Assembly: GCF_026004055.1 (NCBI RefSeq)
Contig: NZ_BPIJ01000001.1
Location: 496,001-560,000, forward strand
Source of the DNA: Meiothermus sp.
Lineage (GTDB): Bacteria > Deinococcota > Deinococci > Deinococcales > Thermaceae
Direction: 5' to 3'
Length of the DNA: 64,000 nt
Below the pieces are notes generated by a model. That model saw only the letters and a program-made list of their open reading frames with translations. It was not told the origin of the DNA and made no database searches. Positions within the stretch are counted from its first letter, which is position 1. Each line of letters begins with the position of its first letter. This document shows positions 22,158-30,296 of this stretch, one piece after another. The position numbers were made by a program, and so were the translations under genes.

Positions 22158-23279
22158 ACGAGGGTAGAGCCAGATGGGCTGAAGGGCCTCCAGGGCATAT
22201 TTCCGGGCCTGGTCTGCCCACAGACGGGTGCGCTCCAGTGCCGTGTCGGGGTAGAGCAAGTCCGGTGCAAAAGGGATGCCCAGCAGCTTCTGCCACCAGT
22301 CCGGCAGGATGCGCACGCCTTGTTCGGCCAGGGCCCCCAGCACGGCCAGGCCGATGGGCAAGGCTTCTTGGGGCAGCTCCAAAAGGTGTACCTGCACCCC
22401 TGCACACAGCACCCCCTGGTGCTTGGAGAAGGTGGGCTTGAAGTAGGTGGGCCGAAAACGTACCGCCGGTAGCTTGAGTGCATTGAGACGTGCGGCCAGG
22501 GCCGGTGCATCCAGACCCGGTGCCCCCGCTACCTGGAAGGGCAAAGCGGTGCCCCGGCCCTCCGAGGCAAGAGTGGCCTCCACCAGGCCCATGCCCACGT
22601 ACAGATGCACCGTTTCCGGGTGGGGCAGGTTGGGTGAGGGCGGCACCCAAGGCAACCCTCCCAGCCCAAACGGGGTTTGTGGGTTGCAGGGAATAACCTC
22701 GAGCCCCGGGTGTACCAGCCGTCCGCACTCTCCCAGGGTGAGCCCGTGCCGCAGCGGGATTTCCAGCATGCCCACAAATGAGCGAAAGGCCGGTTGCAAC
22801 ACCGGCCCCTCCACCCTAAACCCCAGCGGATTGGGCCGATCCAACACCACCACCCGAACCCCCTTTTGCTGGGCCGCTTCCAGTACCTGTACCAGGGTGG
22901 AAACAAAGGTATAAAAGCGCACCCCCACATCCTGCAAGTCCACCAATAGGGTGTCTACCTGGCCGATGAGATCGGCCATTTCTCCCAGGCTCTTTTCGTA
23001 CAAGCTGTGGGTGGGCAGCCCGGTGGTTCGGTCGGCCTGAACCTCGGGGGCCTCGCCCGCCTGGCCCGAGCCGTCTATCCCGTGCTCGGGGCCATAGAGG
23101 CGCTCGAGCGGAAAACCCCTTTGCAAAAGGGCCAGTGCCGAGGGTAGAAGCGTCTGGGTGACTCCTGCAGGATGGGTCAGCAGGCCCAGCCTCCCGGTCT
23201 GGCCCAGTAGCGAAGGCTCGTCGAGAAGCCGCTCTAGGCCGGTAGGCGCGGGCTTGGGGTGTGATGAGTGGAAGCTCAT
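22146..23279 (-). CDS. namZ: Exo-beta-N-acetylmuramidase, NamZ/DUF1343 family, apparently cytoplasmic
   Basis: A 377-aa protein of the DUF1343 family; characterised members (B. subtilis NamZ/YbbC, GH171) remove terminal N-acetylmuramic acid from peptidoglycan fragments. Landmarks: GRLGLLTHPAGVT, PLERLYGPEHGIDGSGQAGE, LIGQVDTLLVDLQDVGVRFYTFVSTL, VVVLDRPNPLGFRVEGP, VHLYVGMGLVEATLASEGRGTALPFQVAGAP and FRPTYFKPTFSKHQGVLCAGVQVHL. All are family hallmarks and the length fits a mature enzyme. The N-terminus (MSFHSSHPKPAPTGLERLL) has no hydrophobic signal segment, unlike secreted NamZ. It is the last gene of a run with a peptide-class binding protein (20 bp upstream) and two permeases. This context suggests cleavage of imported muropeptides, which is inference. 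Confidence 0.85.
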   Translation of the reverse strand: MSFHSSHPKPAPTGLERLLDEPSLLGQTGRLGLLTHPAGVTQTLLPSALALLQRGFPLERLYGPEHGIDGSGQAGEAPEVQADRTTGLPTHSLYEKSLGEMADLIGQVDTLLVDLQDVGVRFYTFVSTLVQVLEAAQQKGVRVVVLDRPNPLGFRVEGPVLQPAFRSFVGMLEIPLRHGLTLGECGRLVHPGLEVIPCNPQTPFGLGGLPWVPPSPNLPHPETVHLYVGMGLVEATLASEGRGTALPFQVAGAPGLDAPALAARLNALKLPAVRFRPTYFKPTFSKHQGVLCAGVQVHLLELPQEALPIGLAVLGALAEQGVRILPDWWQKLLGIPFAPDLLYPDTALERTRLWADQARKYALEALQPIWLYPRSGF

Positions 23280-23299
23280 AGGAGGATGCGAAGCCTCGC

Positions 23300-25069
23300 C
23301 TACTTCTCAAACATGCTGAAGTTGGTAAAGATGATGCGGTTATCGCGGGCGAAGAAGTTGCCCAAGCGGGCGTGCCCGGCGGCCACTGCGTCGGGCTTCA
23401 CGATCATGATGACCGGGAGGTTCTGGGCCGAAAGAAGTTGCCAGCGGTCGTAGAGGCGCTTGCGCTCCGACTGGTCGCCGAGCTGCTCAGCCTGGCGGAA
23501 AATTTCCCAGATATTGCGCTCCCAGGGGAACATCTGGTCGAACTTGGGCTCGCTGCTGCCGCGCTCGGGCCAGACCGAACGGTGCCAGTAGTTGAGCTGG
23601 CCCCCCGGCTGCCAGATGTCCTTGCGGAGCTGGGGGTCGGGCTGGTCGCCGTAGGCCATCAGGATGCTCTCGAAGTTGCCGCTGGTGGCGGTGGACAGCA
23701 GGGTGCCTTGCTGGATGCCCTGGAGGTTGAGCTTGACCCCAATCTGTCGCAGGTCGTTTTGCAGAATGGCGGCGATAGCCGAGAAAGGCAGAGAGTCGGA
23801 GGCATAAGTGAAGCCGAACTCGAGCACCCTTCCACTGGGCAGCCGCCGCTGGCCGTCGGAACCCCGCCTTAGGCCCATCGAGTCCAAAAGCCCGGCGGCC
23901 CGCTCGAGGCTAAACTCCCCCAGGTAGCTGCGGGTGTCGTAGTACCAGAAGGTGCCGGGAGCCACCCCGTGGCCGGGCAGGCTGGCCAGGCCGTTGTAGA
24001 CGTCCTCGATAATGCGCTTGCGGTTAACCGCAAACTGCATGGCCCGGCGGAAGGTCAGGTTGCGGAAGAGCTCTCGCAGCTCGAGGTTAGGGGTATCGAA
24101 GTTGAAACCCCAGTGCGGTGGTGAGGTGTAAATGGTGCTCCCCCGCAGTACGCGGATGCGCCCGGTGGCCACTTCCTGACGCTTTAGGTCGGGGAACTGG
24201 GCCCCGGTGATGGGTATTTGATCGAGGTTGCCGGCCAGAAACTGGGCTGCCTGTAGGTTCTGATCACGGATGATCAGGTACTCGAGCCTATCAAAGTAGG
24301 GGAGGGGGTTCCCCTGGGGGTCGCGCCGCCAGGAGTTGGGGTTGCGAACCAGGGTTACTTTCTGGTCGGGCACGTAGCTTTGCAGTATAAAAGGCCCGGT
24401 ACCCACAATCTCCCTGGGGTCGGTGTTGGTGGCCCAAACCCGGCTGTAGCCGCCGGGATCTTCGCGGGGTTTGAATGGGGCCAGCTTGTGCCGGGGCATA
24501 ATGGGGGAGAAGGTCAGGGCCTGCAAAACGGCCCCATAAGGCTTGCTGGAAACCACCCTAAAGGTCAGGTCATCCACCTTCTCAAAGCGCAGCGGCACCC
24601 CGGCTACCGTTAGGGTGGCGGCCTGGTTGGCCCGCAGGTTGGTGTTGGAGGCAACCTCGGTAAAGGTAAAAATCACGTCGTCGGCAGTAAACGGCGTGCC
24701 GTCCGACCACTTCACCCCGCTCCTGAGCTTCACGGTGGTGGTGCGGGCGTCCTTGGAAATCGTCCAGGACTCGGCCAGAACCCCCACCAGTTCAAAGGTC
24801 ACCTGATCGAGCTGCATCAGGCGGTCGAAAATGTTGTTCAGCACAGTGTAAGCAAAGTTGTCGATGACGGCAAAGTAGTTCCAGCTTTGTGGTGTAGAGC
24901 CCAGCGGCAGGGTGAGGGTTCCCCCCCGCTTTCCGACCTCCTGGAACAGGTTGGCGGGCACGTTGGCCTGCCCGGCCTGTTGGGCCAGCACCCGGTTGCC
25001 GAGCCAGGGGGCCAGCACCCCCGCACCCAGTCCCAGGGCCATTTGCCTCAGCAGCTTCCGTCGGTTCAT
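23300..25069 (-). CDS. ABC transporter substrate-binding protein, oligopeptide/dipeptide class (SBP_bac_5), Tat-type signal
   Basis: 589 aa. The N-terminus MNRRKLLRQMALGLGAGVLA...RVLAQ carries a twin-arginine-like RRKLL motif before the hydrophobic stretch. The mature protein has the SBP_bac_5 hallmarks DNFAYTVLNNIFDRLMQLD, VKWSDGTPFTADDVIFTF, EIVGTGPFILQSY, and FRRAMQFAVNRKRIIEDVYNG. It is closely similar along its length to the binding protein at 27717-29453 (both have LAGNL.QI.ITGA.FPDLKR), so the two are paralogues. A Shine-Dalgarno (AGGAGGATT) precedes the ATG. The gene lies 118 bp behind the DppC-type permease and 20 bp ahead of namZ. The substrate is not shown by sequence; muropeptides are the contextual guess. 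Confidence 0.88.
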   Translation of the reverse strand: MNRRKLLRQMALGLGAGVLAPWLGNRVLAQQAGQANVPANLFQEVGKRGGTLTLPLGSTPQSWNYFAVIDNFAYTVLNNIFDRLMQLDQVTFELVGVLAESWTISKDARTTTVKLRSGVKWSDGTPFTADDVIFTFTEVASNTNLRANQAATLTVAGVPLRFEKVDDLTFRVVSSKPYGAVLQALTFSPIMPRHKLAPFKPREDPGGYSRVWATNTDPREIVGTGPFILQSYVPDQKVTLVRNPNSWRRDPQGNPLPYFDRLEYLIIRDQNLQAAQFLAGNLDQIPITGAQFPDLKRQEVATGRIRVLRGSTIYTSPPHWGFNFDTPNLELRELFRNLTFRRAMQFAVNRKRIIEDVYNGLASLPGHGVAPGTFWYYDTRSYLGEFSLERAAGLLDSMGLRRGSDGQRRLPSGRVLEFGFTYASDSLPFSAIAAILQNDLRQIGVKLNLQGIQQGTLLSTATSGNFESILMAYGDQPDPQLRKDIWQPGGQLNYWHRSVWPERGSSEPKFDQMFPWERNIWEIFRQAEQLGDQSERKRLYDRWQLLSAQNLPVIMIVKPDAVAAGHARLGNFFARDNRIIFTNFSMFEK

Positions 25070-25187
25070 AGAATCCTCCTATCTTTACTCCCTAAACGGT
25101 TGATTCTCATTGACAAACGACTTCGATAACTCAGCAGGTTCATGGCTCCTTTGGCCAGTCGTTGCCAGAAAATCTCGCACGCCCCCT

Positions 25188-26270
25188 TCAGTCCCGCTGC
25201 CGCACATCGGCTGCATCCCGCAGGGCATCACCCAAAAAGTTGTAAGCCAGCACCGAGATAAAAATCAGAATACCCGGGGTGAGCAGCCAGGGATACAGCG
25301 AAAGCGATTGGAAGTTTTGCGCGTCCTTGAGCAGCAGCCCCCAGCTCGCCATGGGCTCTTTGATGCCCAGGCCCAAAAAGGACAGCGCCGATTCCCCGAT
25401 GATGTAACCGGGCAGGGCCAGGGTTGCGGTCACGATCAGATAACTGCTTAGGTTGGGCACGATGTGCCGCAGAATGATGCGCAGGTTGGAAGCCCCCTGG
25501 GCCACCGCAGCGGTCACATAGTCCACCTCGCGCAATGCCAGCACCTGCCCCCGTACTACCCGGGCCAGCCCCGCCCAGCCGATAAACGAAAGCACCCCGA
25601 TAATGCCCAAATAGACGTAGGTGCTGGGCCAACTGGCCGGGATCACCGTCGAGAGGGCCATCAGAATGGGCAGTCGGGGAATCGAGAGCAGCACCTCGGT
25701 GGTGCGCTGGATTAGGATGTCTACCCAGCCGCCAAAATAGCCCGAGATACCGCCCAGCAGAATCCCGATCACAAAGGAGATGAGCACCCCAATCACCCCC
25801 ACCGTGAGCGAGACCTGCGAGCCCACCAGAATGCGTGAGAGCAGGCAGCGGCCAAACTGGTCGGTGCCCAGCGGGAAGTAGTACCCCTCCGCCTCGAGCA
25901 CCCCAAAGAGATGCCAGTTGGTCTTGAGGCCCAAAAAGCGATAGGGCTCCCCCTGGGCTACAAAAAAGCGGATGGGGGTAGGACGGCTGCGGTCTTCTTG
26001 ATAGCTGCTGATGAAGGTTACCGGGTCACGTTGGCGCTTGAGTTGGTACACATAAGGGCGCACCGGCCGTCCATCGCGGAAGAAGTAGATGCGCTGCGGC
26101 GGCTGATAAATGGCATCGGGGTGTTGCACGGTCAGGTTGTTGGGGGCCAGAAAACCGGCCAGGAGAGCCACCAGATACAAAACCCCCAGCACCACCCCGC
26201 TGATTACGCCGGGTTTGGAGCGCAGGAACCGCCGCCAGGCCAGGTAGAGGGGGTTGTTGCGTTTTTCCAT
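25188..26270 (-). CDS. ABC transporter permease, DppC/OppC type with large periplasmic insertion
   Basis: 360 aa. The first transmembrane helix (about 22-42, GVISGVVLGVLYLVALLAGFL) is followed by a roughly 100-residue periplasmic segment (YIYQ-like PPQRIYFFRDGRPVRPYVYQ...), as in YejE-type permeases. The core follows, with LGTDQFGRCLLSRILVGSQVSLTVG and the EAA loop DYVTAAVAQGASNLRIILRHIVPN that contacts the ATPase. At least five further helices follow. It is 9 bp downstream of the DppB-type gene and transcribed with it. No DppD/DppF ATPase is encoded anywhere in this window. Confidence 0.92.
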   Translation of the reverse strand: MEKRNNPLYLAWRRFLRSKPGVISGVVLGVLYLVALLAGFLAPNNLTVQHPDAIYQPPQRIYFFRDGRPVRPYVYQLKRQRDPVTFISSYQEDRSRPTPIRFFVAQGEPYRFLGLKTNWHLFGVLEAEGYYFPLGTDQFGRCLLSRILVGSQVSLTVGVIGVLISFVIGILLGGISGYFGGWVDILIQRTTEVLLSIPRLPILMALSTVIPASWPSTYVYLGIIGVLSFIGWAGLARVVRGQVLALREVDYVTAAVAQGASNLRIILRHIVPNLSSYLIVTATLALPGYIIGESALSFLGLGIKEPMASWGLLLKDAQNFQSLSLYPWLLTPGILIFISVLAYNFLGDALRDAADVRQRD

Positions 26271-26279
26271 AGCACACCT

Positions 26280-27248
26280 CTACTCGTAGCGAATGCGGGG
26301 ATCCACCCAGGCCAGCAGAATGTCGGCCAGCAGGTTGCCTACCATCAGGAGCACCGCCGAGAGCATAAGCAAGGCCATCACCACGTACTGATCCTTGTTC
26401 AGAAGCGAGTCGTATAGAAAAGGCCCGATGGTGGGGAGGCTTAGCACAATCGAGGCGATGATGGTGCTCGAGATGAGCGTGGGCAGTTGGAGGCCGGCCA
26501 GGCTGACGAGGGGGTTGATGGCGTTGCGCACGGCGTGCTTCCAGAGCACTACCCGCTCCGCCAGCCCCTTGGCCCGGGCGGTGCGGATGTAATCCTGGTT
26601 CAGGACATCCAGCAGGTTGGCCCGCATCTGCCGCATGATGGTGGCGGTGCCGTCGAGCCCGATGACAACCAGAGGAATCCAGAGGTGGGCCAGCATGTCC
26701 TGAAACTTGGCTAAGCTCCAGGGAGCGTCAATAAACTGCGGGCTAAAGAGCCCCCCCACCGCGGTGCCCCCGCTTTGCAGCACCAGGTAGATGAGCAATA
26801 GGGCCACCAGAAAATCCGGCGTGGCCAGCCCAAAGTAGCCCACAAAGTTGAGTACGGTGGCGCCGGCGCCGTAGCGATTGAGCGCGGTGTAGATGCCCAG
26901 CGGAATGGCAATTACCCAGGTGGCCAGAATGGTCAGGGCGGCCAGGAAAACTGTCCAGCCCATGCGCTCCCAGATCAACTCGGAGACCGGACGGCTGTTC
27001 AGGAAGGAGTAGCCAAAGTCGCCCCGCACAATCCCGCCCAGCCAGCTCAAATACTGCACCCAAACCGGCTGATCCAGCAGGTACTGACGGCGGAGATTCT
27101 CGATGGTTTCGCGGCTGACCCGGGGGTCTTCCAGCATGTTCTCCAAAAAACCTCCCGGCTGGAGCTGGATCACCCCAAACACCAGCACCGAAATTAGGAG
27201 CAGGGTGGGGATGGCTACCAGGATGCGCCGGAAGATAAAGTTGGCCAT
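26280..27248 (-). CDS. ABC transporter permease, DppB/OppB type
   Basis: 322 aa with the DppB family order: first helix at about 9-30 (VAIPTLLLISVLVFGVIQL), a periplasmic segment ending RETIENLRRQYLLDQPVWVQYLSWLGGIVRGDFGYSF, then five core helices. The EAA-like loop reads DYIRTARAKGLAERVVLWKHAVRNAINPLV. It is the first gene of the run dppB-dppC-SBP-namZ. The 468-bp gap upstream contains a terminator for the preceding binding-protein gene and an inverted repeat, so it probably has its own promoter, though I could not place one convincingly. Confidence 0.92.
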   Translation of the reverse strand: MANFIFRRILVAIPTLLLISVLVFGVIQLQPGGFLENMLEDPRVSRETIENLRRQYLLDQPVWVQYLSWLGGIVRGDFGYSFLNSRPVSELIWERMGWTVFLAALTILATWVIAIPLGIYTALNRYGAGATVLNFVGYFGLATPDFLVALLLIYLVLQSGGTAVGGLFSPQFIDAPWSLAKFQDMLAHLWIPLVVIGLDGTATIMRQMRANLLDVLNQDYIRTARAKGLAERVVLWKHAVRNAINPLVSLAGLQLPTLISSTIIASIVLSLPTIGPFLYDSLLNKDQYVVMALLMLSAVLLMVGNLLADILLAWVDPRIRYE

Positions 27249-27373
27249 ACATCACCTGTTTGAAAAGAGTCACTCACTGGATTCAAATAGTCTTTTTGAG
27301 CCCCAAAGTCCATTCGTCGACCTTACCCATAACAGTGAGGCAAAAGGCACAAAAACCCGGTCAAAGTCAAAAG

Positions 27374-27491
27374 GGTCATTCCCACAGCGAGGAATCTGAT
27401 GCCCTACCGTCCCCCTGCCCTACCGTCCCCCACCTTCACAAGCCTTGCGCCGTACCAGATTCCTTGTCGGCCAACGCCTCTTCGGAATGAC
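27374..27491. repeat. Inverted-repeat element between the two binding-protein units
   Basis: Nested inverted repeats: outer GTCATTCC (27375-27382) with GGAATGAC (27484-27491), inner AGGAATCTG (27390-27398) with CAGATTCCT (27456-27464). Between them is an exact 15-bp direct repeat GCCCTACCGTCCCCC (27401-27415 and 27417-27431). The GAATGAC/GAGGAATCT vocabulary resembles dispersed palindromic repeats found in many bacterial genomes. The rest of the 27249-27716 gap shows nothing coding. Confidence 0.6.
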
Positions 27492-27676
27492 GGGTGTATC
27501 GTTGTTTGATTCGATGACCTTTGTGTCCCTATCACGGCCGTGCTCAATAGCTCGTCGCCTTTGAAAGTCAATCCAGAACAACCCAGAGCGTTTGAGGCAT
27601 ACCGGTTACCTTTGCAAAGTCCATTGAGCATTGGCAGCGCACTGTGCGAGGGATCGCTTCTCGGGCGTGGACAACG

Positions 27677-27707
27677 AAAAAGGGTGGGAAGCATTCGCTG
27701 CCCACCC
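27677..27707 (-). terminator. Rho-independent terminator after the second binding-protein gene
   Basis: Minus strand: GGGTGGG, 12-nt loop, CCCACCC, then TTTTTCG; 10 bp past the stop at 27717. It separates this binding-protein gene from the downstream dppB-dppC-SBP-namZ run. Confidence 0.85.
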
Positions 27708-27716
27708 CCGGATGGT

Positions 27717-29453
27717 CTAGCGCTGGAACAAAAGCGGCAGGGGGTTATAGCCCGGAATGACCCCCAGGCTGTAGATGTAGTTGCCGTAGCGGTTGGAAAC
27801 CGCCCCCACGGCATACTCCTTGGCAATCATGATGACCTGGGCCTCGCGGGCGGCAATGGCCTGCCAGCGGTCGTAAAGGGCTTTGCGCTGGGGGAAGTTG
27901 GTGGTGCTGGCGGCGCGTTCCCACAGGTCGTAGATTTCGCGCTCCCAGGGCAGGAAGTTGTTGAACTGGGGTTGCCCGGTGGGGGTGGTGGGCTGGGTGG
28001 CCTGGTGCCAGTAGTACAGCGCCCCGCCGGGCTTCCAGATGGGGGTGCGAAGTTCCGGGTCGGGCTGGTCGCCCAGGGCCAGCAGAATGGTTTCCCAGTC
28101 CTGGCCCCGCCCGGTAGCCAGCAGATTGGCGGCCAGGATGCCTTGCAGGTTGACCTTAACGCCTACGCGCTGGAAATCGTTTTGCAGGATGGTGGCGATG
28201 GCGGTAAAGACCGCCGAGTTGGAGCCATAGGTGAGGGTGAACTCGAGCGGCCTTCCACTCGGAAGCCGCCGGATGCCATCGGGCCCACGGCTCAGACCTA
28301 GCCTGTCCAGGGCGGCGTTGGCGGCGTTTAGATCGAAGCGCCCCTGCAGCCGCGGCACCTCGGGGTAGAACCACTCCGAGAGGGGCGCCACCCCATAGCT
28401 GGCCCGCTCGGCCAGACCGTTGTACACGTCCTCGATGATGCGTTCGCGGTTGACCGCAAACTGCATAGCCCGGCGGAAGTCCGAGTTCTTGAACAATGCC
28501 GCTAGCTCGGGGTTTTTGGCGTTGTAGTTGAAGCCGAGATGGGGAGGTGAGCCGAACAGGGCGCGGAACTGCACCACCCGGAAGGGGGCCCCTTGGGTTT
28601 CGCGCCGCTTGAGGTCGGGGAACTCGGCCCCGGTGATGTTAATCTGGCCTAAGTTGCCGGCCAGGAACTGCGCCACGCGGGCCTGGGAGTCGGTGATGAT
28701 CAGGTATTGCAATTGGTCAAGGTAGGGAAGAGCGTTTCCAGCGGCATCGCGCTTCCAGTAGTTGGGGTTCTTGACCAGCGTCACCTGCTGGCCCGGGGTA
28801 TAGCTGCGCAGGCGGAAGGGGCCGGTGCCCACGACCTCCTCGGGGTTAACGTTGGTGGGCCAGGCGGTGTTGATCTCGGCCCTCGGCTTGCCCCCTTCTT
28901 GGCTGAAGGGCAGCAGCTTGTGCTTGGGCATGATGGGCAGCCGCATGTAATGGATGAAGGCCGGGGCCGGCTTGGGCAGGGTAAAACGCACCCGGAAGTC
29001 GCCCAACTTTTCGACCTTTACGCCCTCAAAGTTGGCTGCATCGCCGCCCCGGGCCTCGGGGTTGGCCACGATCTGGGTATAGGTGAAGACCACATCGTCG
29101 GCGGTGAAGGGGCGTCCGTCGTGCCAGCGCACGTCGCGGCGCAAATCGAAGGTATAGATGCGGCTTTGGCTGATGTTCCAGCGCACCGCCAGAGCCGGCT
29201 CGATCTGGTAGTTAGCCAGGTTGTACTCGATCAGGCCATCGAACATCTGGTTGGCCAGGTTCTGGATGGCCGAGTCGATGGCCCCATAGTAGAAAAACGT
29301 CTGGGGCGCACTGGCCAGCGACAGGGTCAGGCTGCCACCGGCCTTGCCCGCTGCTACCCCCAGGTTGGTGTAGGCAGGCAGGGTTTTGGGCTGGGCCAGC
29401 GCCAAACCTCCTGCCAGCAGACCTGTGGCCAAGAGCCATGCATGCTTTTTCAT
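27717..29453 (-). CDS. ABC transporter substrate-binding protein, oligopeptide class (paralogue of the 23.3-25.1 kb protein)
   Basis: 578 aa from the ATG at 29453, which has ACGGAGGACACC upstream; an in-frame extension to 29525 crosses the promoter and is rejected. The Sec signal peptide is MKKHAWLLATGLLAGGLALA-Q. SBP_bac_5 landmarks: IYTFDLRRDVRWHDGRPFTADDVVFTYTQI, EEVVGTGPFRLRSYTPGQQVTLVKNPNYW, FRRAMQFAVNRERIIEDVYNG. It is transcribed from a strong promoter (TTGAAT-17-TATACT) whose -35 is embedded in an 18-bp motif also found at 47735-47752. It is divergent from the GntR-family gene, the presumed repressor. It ends at its own terminator, so it can be made in excess over the permeases, as is usual for binding proteins. 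Confidence 0.9.
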   Translation of the reverse strand: MKKHAWLLATGLLAGGLALAQPKTLPAYTNLGVAAGKAGGSLTLSLASAPQTFFYYGAIDSAIQNLANQMFDGLIEYNLANYQIEPALAVRWNISQSRIYTFDLRRDVRWHDGRPFTADDVVFTYTQIVANPEARGGDAANFEGVKVEKLGDFRVRFTLPKPAPAFIHYMRLPIMPKHKLLPFSQEGGKPRAEINTAWPTNVNPEEVVGTGPFRLRSYTPGQQVTLVKNPNYWKRDAAGNALPYLDQLQYLIITDSQARVAQFLAGNLGQINITGAEFPDLKRRETQGAPFRVVQFRALFGSPPHLGFNYNAKNPELAALFKNSDFRRAMQFAVNRERIIEDVYNGLAERASYGVAPLSEWFYPEVPRLQGRFDLNAANAALDRLGLSRGPDGIRRLPSGRPLEFTLTYGSNSAVFTAIATILQNDFQRVGVKVNLQGILAANLLATGRGQDWETILLALGDQPDPELRTPIWKPGGALYYWHQATQPTTPTGQPQFNNFLPWEREIYDLWERAASTTNFPQRKALYDRWQAIAAREAQVIMIAKEYAVGAVSNRYGNYIYSLGVIPGYNPLPLLFQR

Positions 29454-29509
29454 GGTGTCCTCCGTGTATTGCTTGAACCGGTAGGTGAAGTCGCTCTGGT
29501 TCGCCTGGG

Positions 29510-29548
29510 AGTATACGTCAAGCAATATTGGTATTCAAGTGGTATAAT
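29510..29548. promoter_or_regulatory. Divergent promoters with shared operator-like motif for the GntR-family regulator
   Basis: Minus strand: TTGAAT (29538-29533), 17-bp spacer, TATACT (29515-29510) for the binding-protein gene. Plus strand: TATAAT (29543-29548), 14 nt before the regulator ATG. The 18-mer TTGGTATTCAAGTGGTAT (29528-29545) covers the -35 of one promoter and the -10 of the other, so a bound repressor could shut both. On the minus strand it reads as a direct repeat, ATACCA-N5-ATACCA. An 18-mer with one mismatch occurs at 47735-47752 in the same relation to another binding-protein promoter. Promoters are well supported; the operator role is inferred. Confidence 0.7.
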
Positions 29549-29562
29549 CCCACCTAACTTTT

Positions 29563-30288
29563 ATGCAAGCCACATTAGATACCCACTCTGCTACCCCGCT
29601 TTACCTGCAGCTCGAGGCCGTTTTGCGAGAGGCCCTGGCCTCTGGTACCTGGAAGGCCGGCGAGGCCATGCCCCCCGAACGGGCCCTGGCAGAACAGTTT
29701 GGGGTCTCGAGGCTTACCCTGCGTAAGGCCCTCGAGCGCCTCGAGGCCCAGGGTCTGGTACAACGCCGACAGGGATCGGGCACCTACGTAGCCCCCCGCC
29801 TCGAGCAGCCCCTTTCCACCCTCACCGGTTTTAGCGAGGATATGCGGGCCCGGGGACTAGAGCCCGGCGCACGCTGGCTCAAGCGAGGGTTATTTACCGC
29901 ATCGCCCGAAGAAGTGCTGGCGCTGTCGCTATCCCCAGGGGAGAAAGTAGCCCGGCTCGAGCGCGTCCGCAGCGCCCAGGGCGAACCCATGGCCATTGAA
30001 CGGGCGGCCCTGCCGGCGCATCTTCTGCCGCATCCGGAGGAAGTCAAAGAGTCGCTCTACGCGTACCTGGAAAGCAAAGGTCTGCGTCCGGCCAGAGCGC
30101 TCCAGCGACTGCGCTCGGTGGCAGCCAGCCGCCAGGAGGCCGAACTTCTGGGCATTCGCGTCGGTGAGCCGGTGCTCTACATCGAACGGCTGAGCTACCT
30201 GGCCGATGGCAGTGTGTTGGAGTTCACCCGCAGCCACTACCGCGGCGACCGCTACGATTTTGTGGCCGAGCTGCGCAGCAATCAGTGA
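29563..30288 (+). CDS. GntR/HutC-family transcriptional regulator with UTRA domain (NagR/DasR-like)
   Basis: 241 aa. Residues about 10-75 are the GntR winged helix-turn-helix ([19 protein letters not shown]...[10 protein letters not shown]-like [39 protein letters not shown]). Residues about 90-240 are the UTRA effector domain ending [21 protein letters not shown], the pattern of NagR/DasR/YvoA proteins that sense amino-sugar phosphates such as GlcNAc-6-P. UTRA effectors vary, so the ligand is inferred from resemblance and from namZ nearby. It sits between two transporter blocks and divergent from a binding protein, over a shared operator-like motif, so it probably autoregulates. It is convergent with the second permease pair (9 bp gap). 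Confidence 0.85.
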   Translation: MQATLDTHSATPLYLQLEAVLREALASGTWKAGEAMPPERALAEQFGVSRLTLRKALERLEAQGLVQRRQGSGTYVAPRLEQPLSTLTGFSEDMRARGLEPGARWLKRGLFTASPEEVLALSLSPGEKVARLERVRSAQGEPMAIERAALPAHLLPHPEEVKESLYAYLESKGLRPARALQRLRSVAASRQEAELLGIRVGEPVLYIERLSYLADGSVLEFTRSHYRGDRYDFVAELRSNQ

Positions 30289-30296
30289 AGCTAGCG

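Noticed and set aside
22146-23279. Calling the DUF1343 protein a secreted enzyme as in Bacillus
   Set aside because: No hydrophobic signal segment follows any in-frame start, and the upstream stop of the SBP gene leaves no room for a longer N-terminus beyond 20 bp.
27374-27491. Possible CRISPR-like repeat because of the 15-bp direct repeat
   Set aside because: Only two tandem units without spacers; the structure is an inverted-repeat element, not an array.
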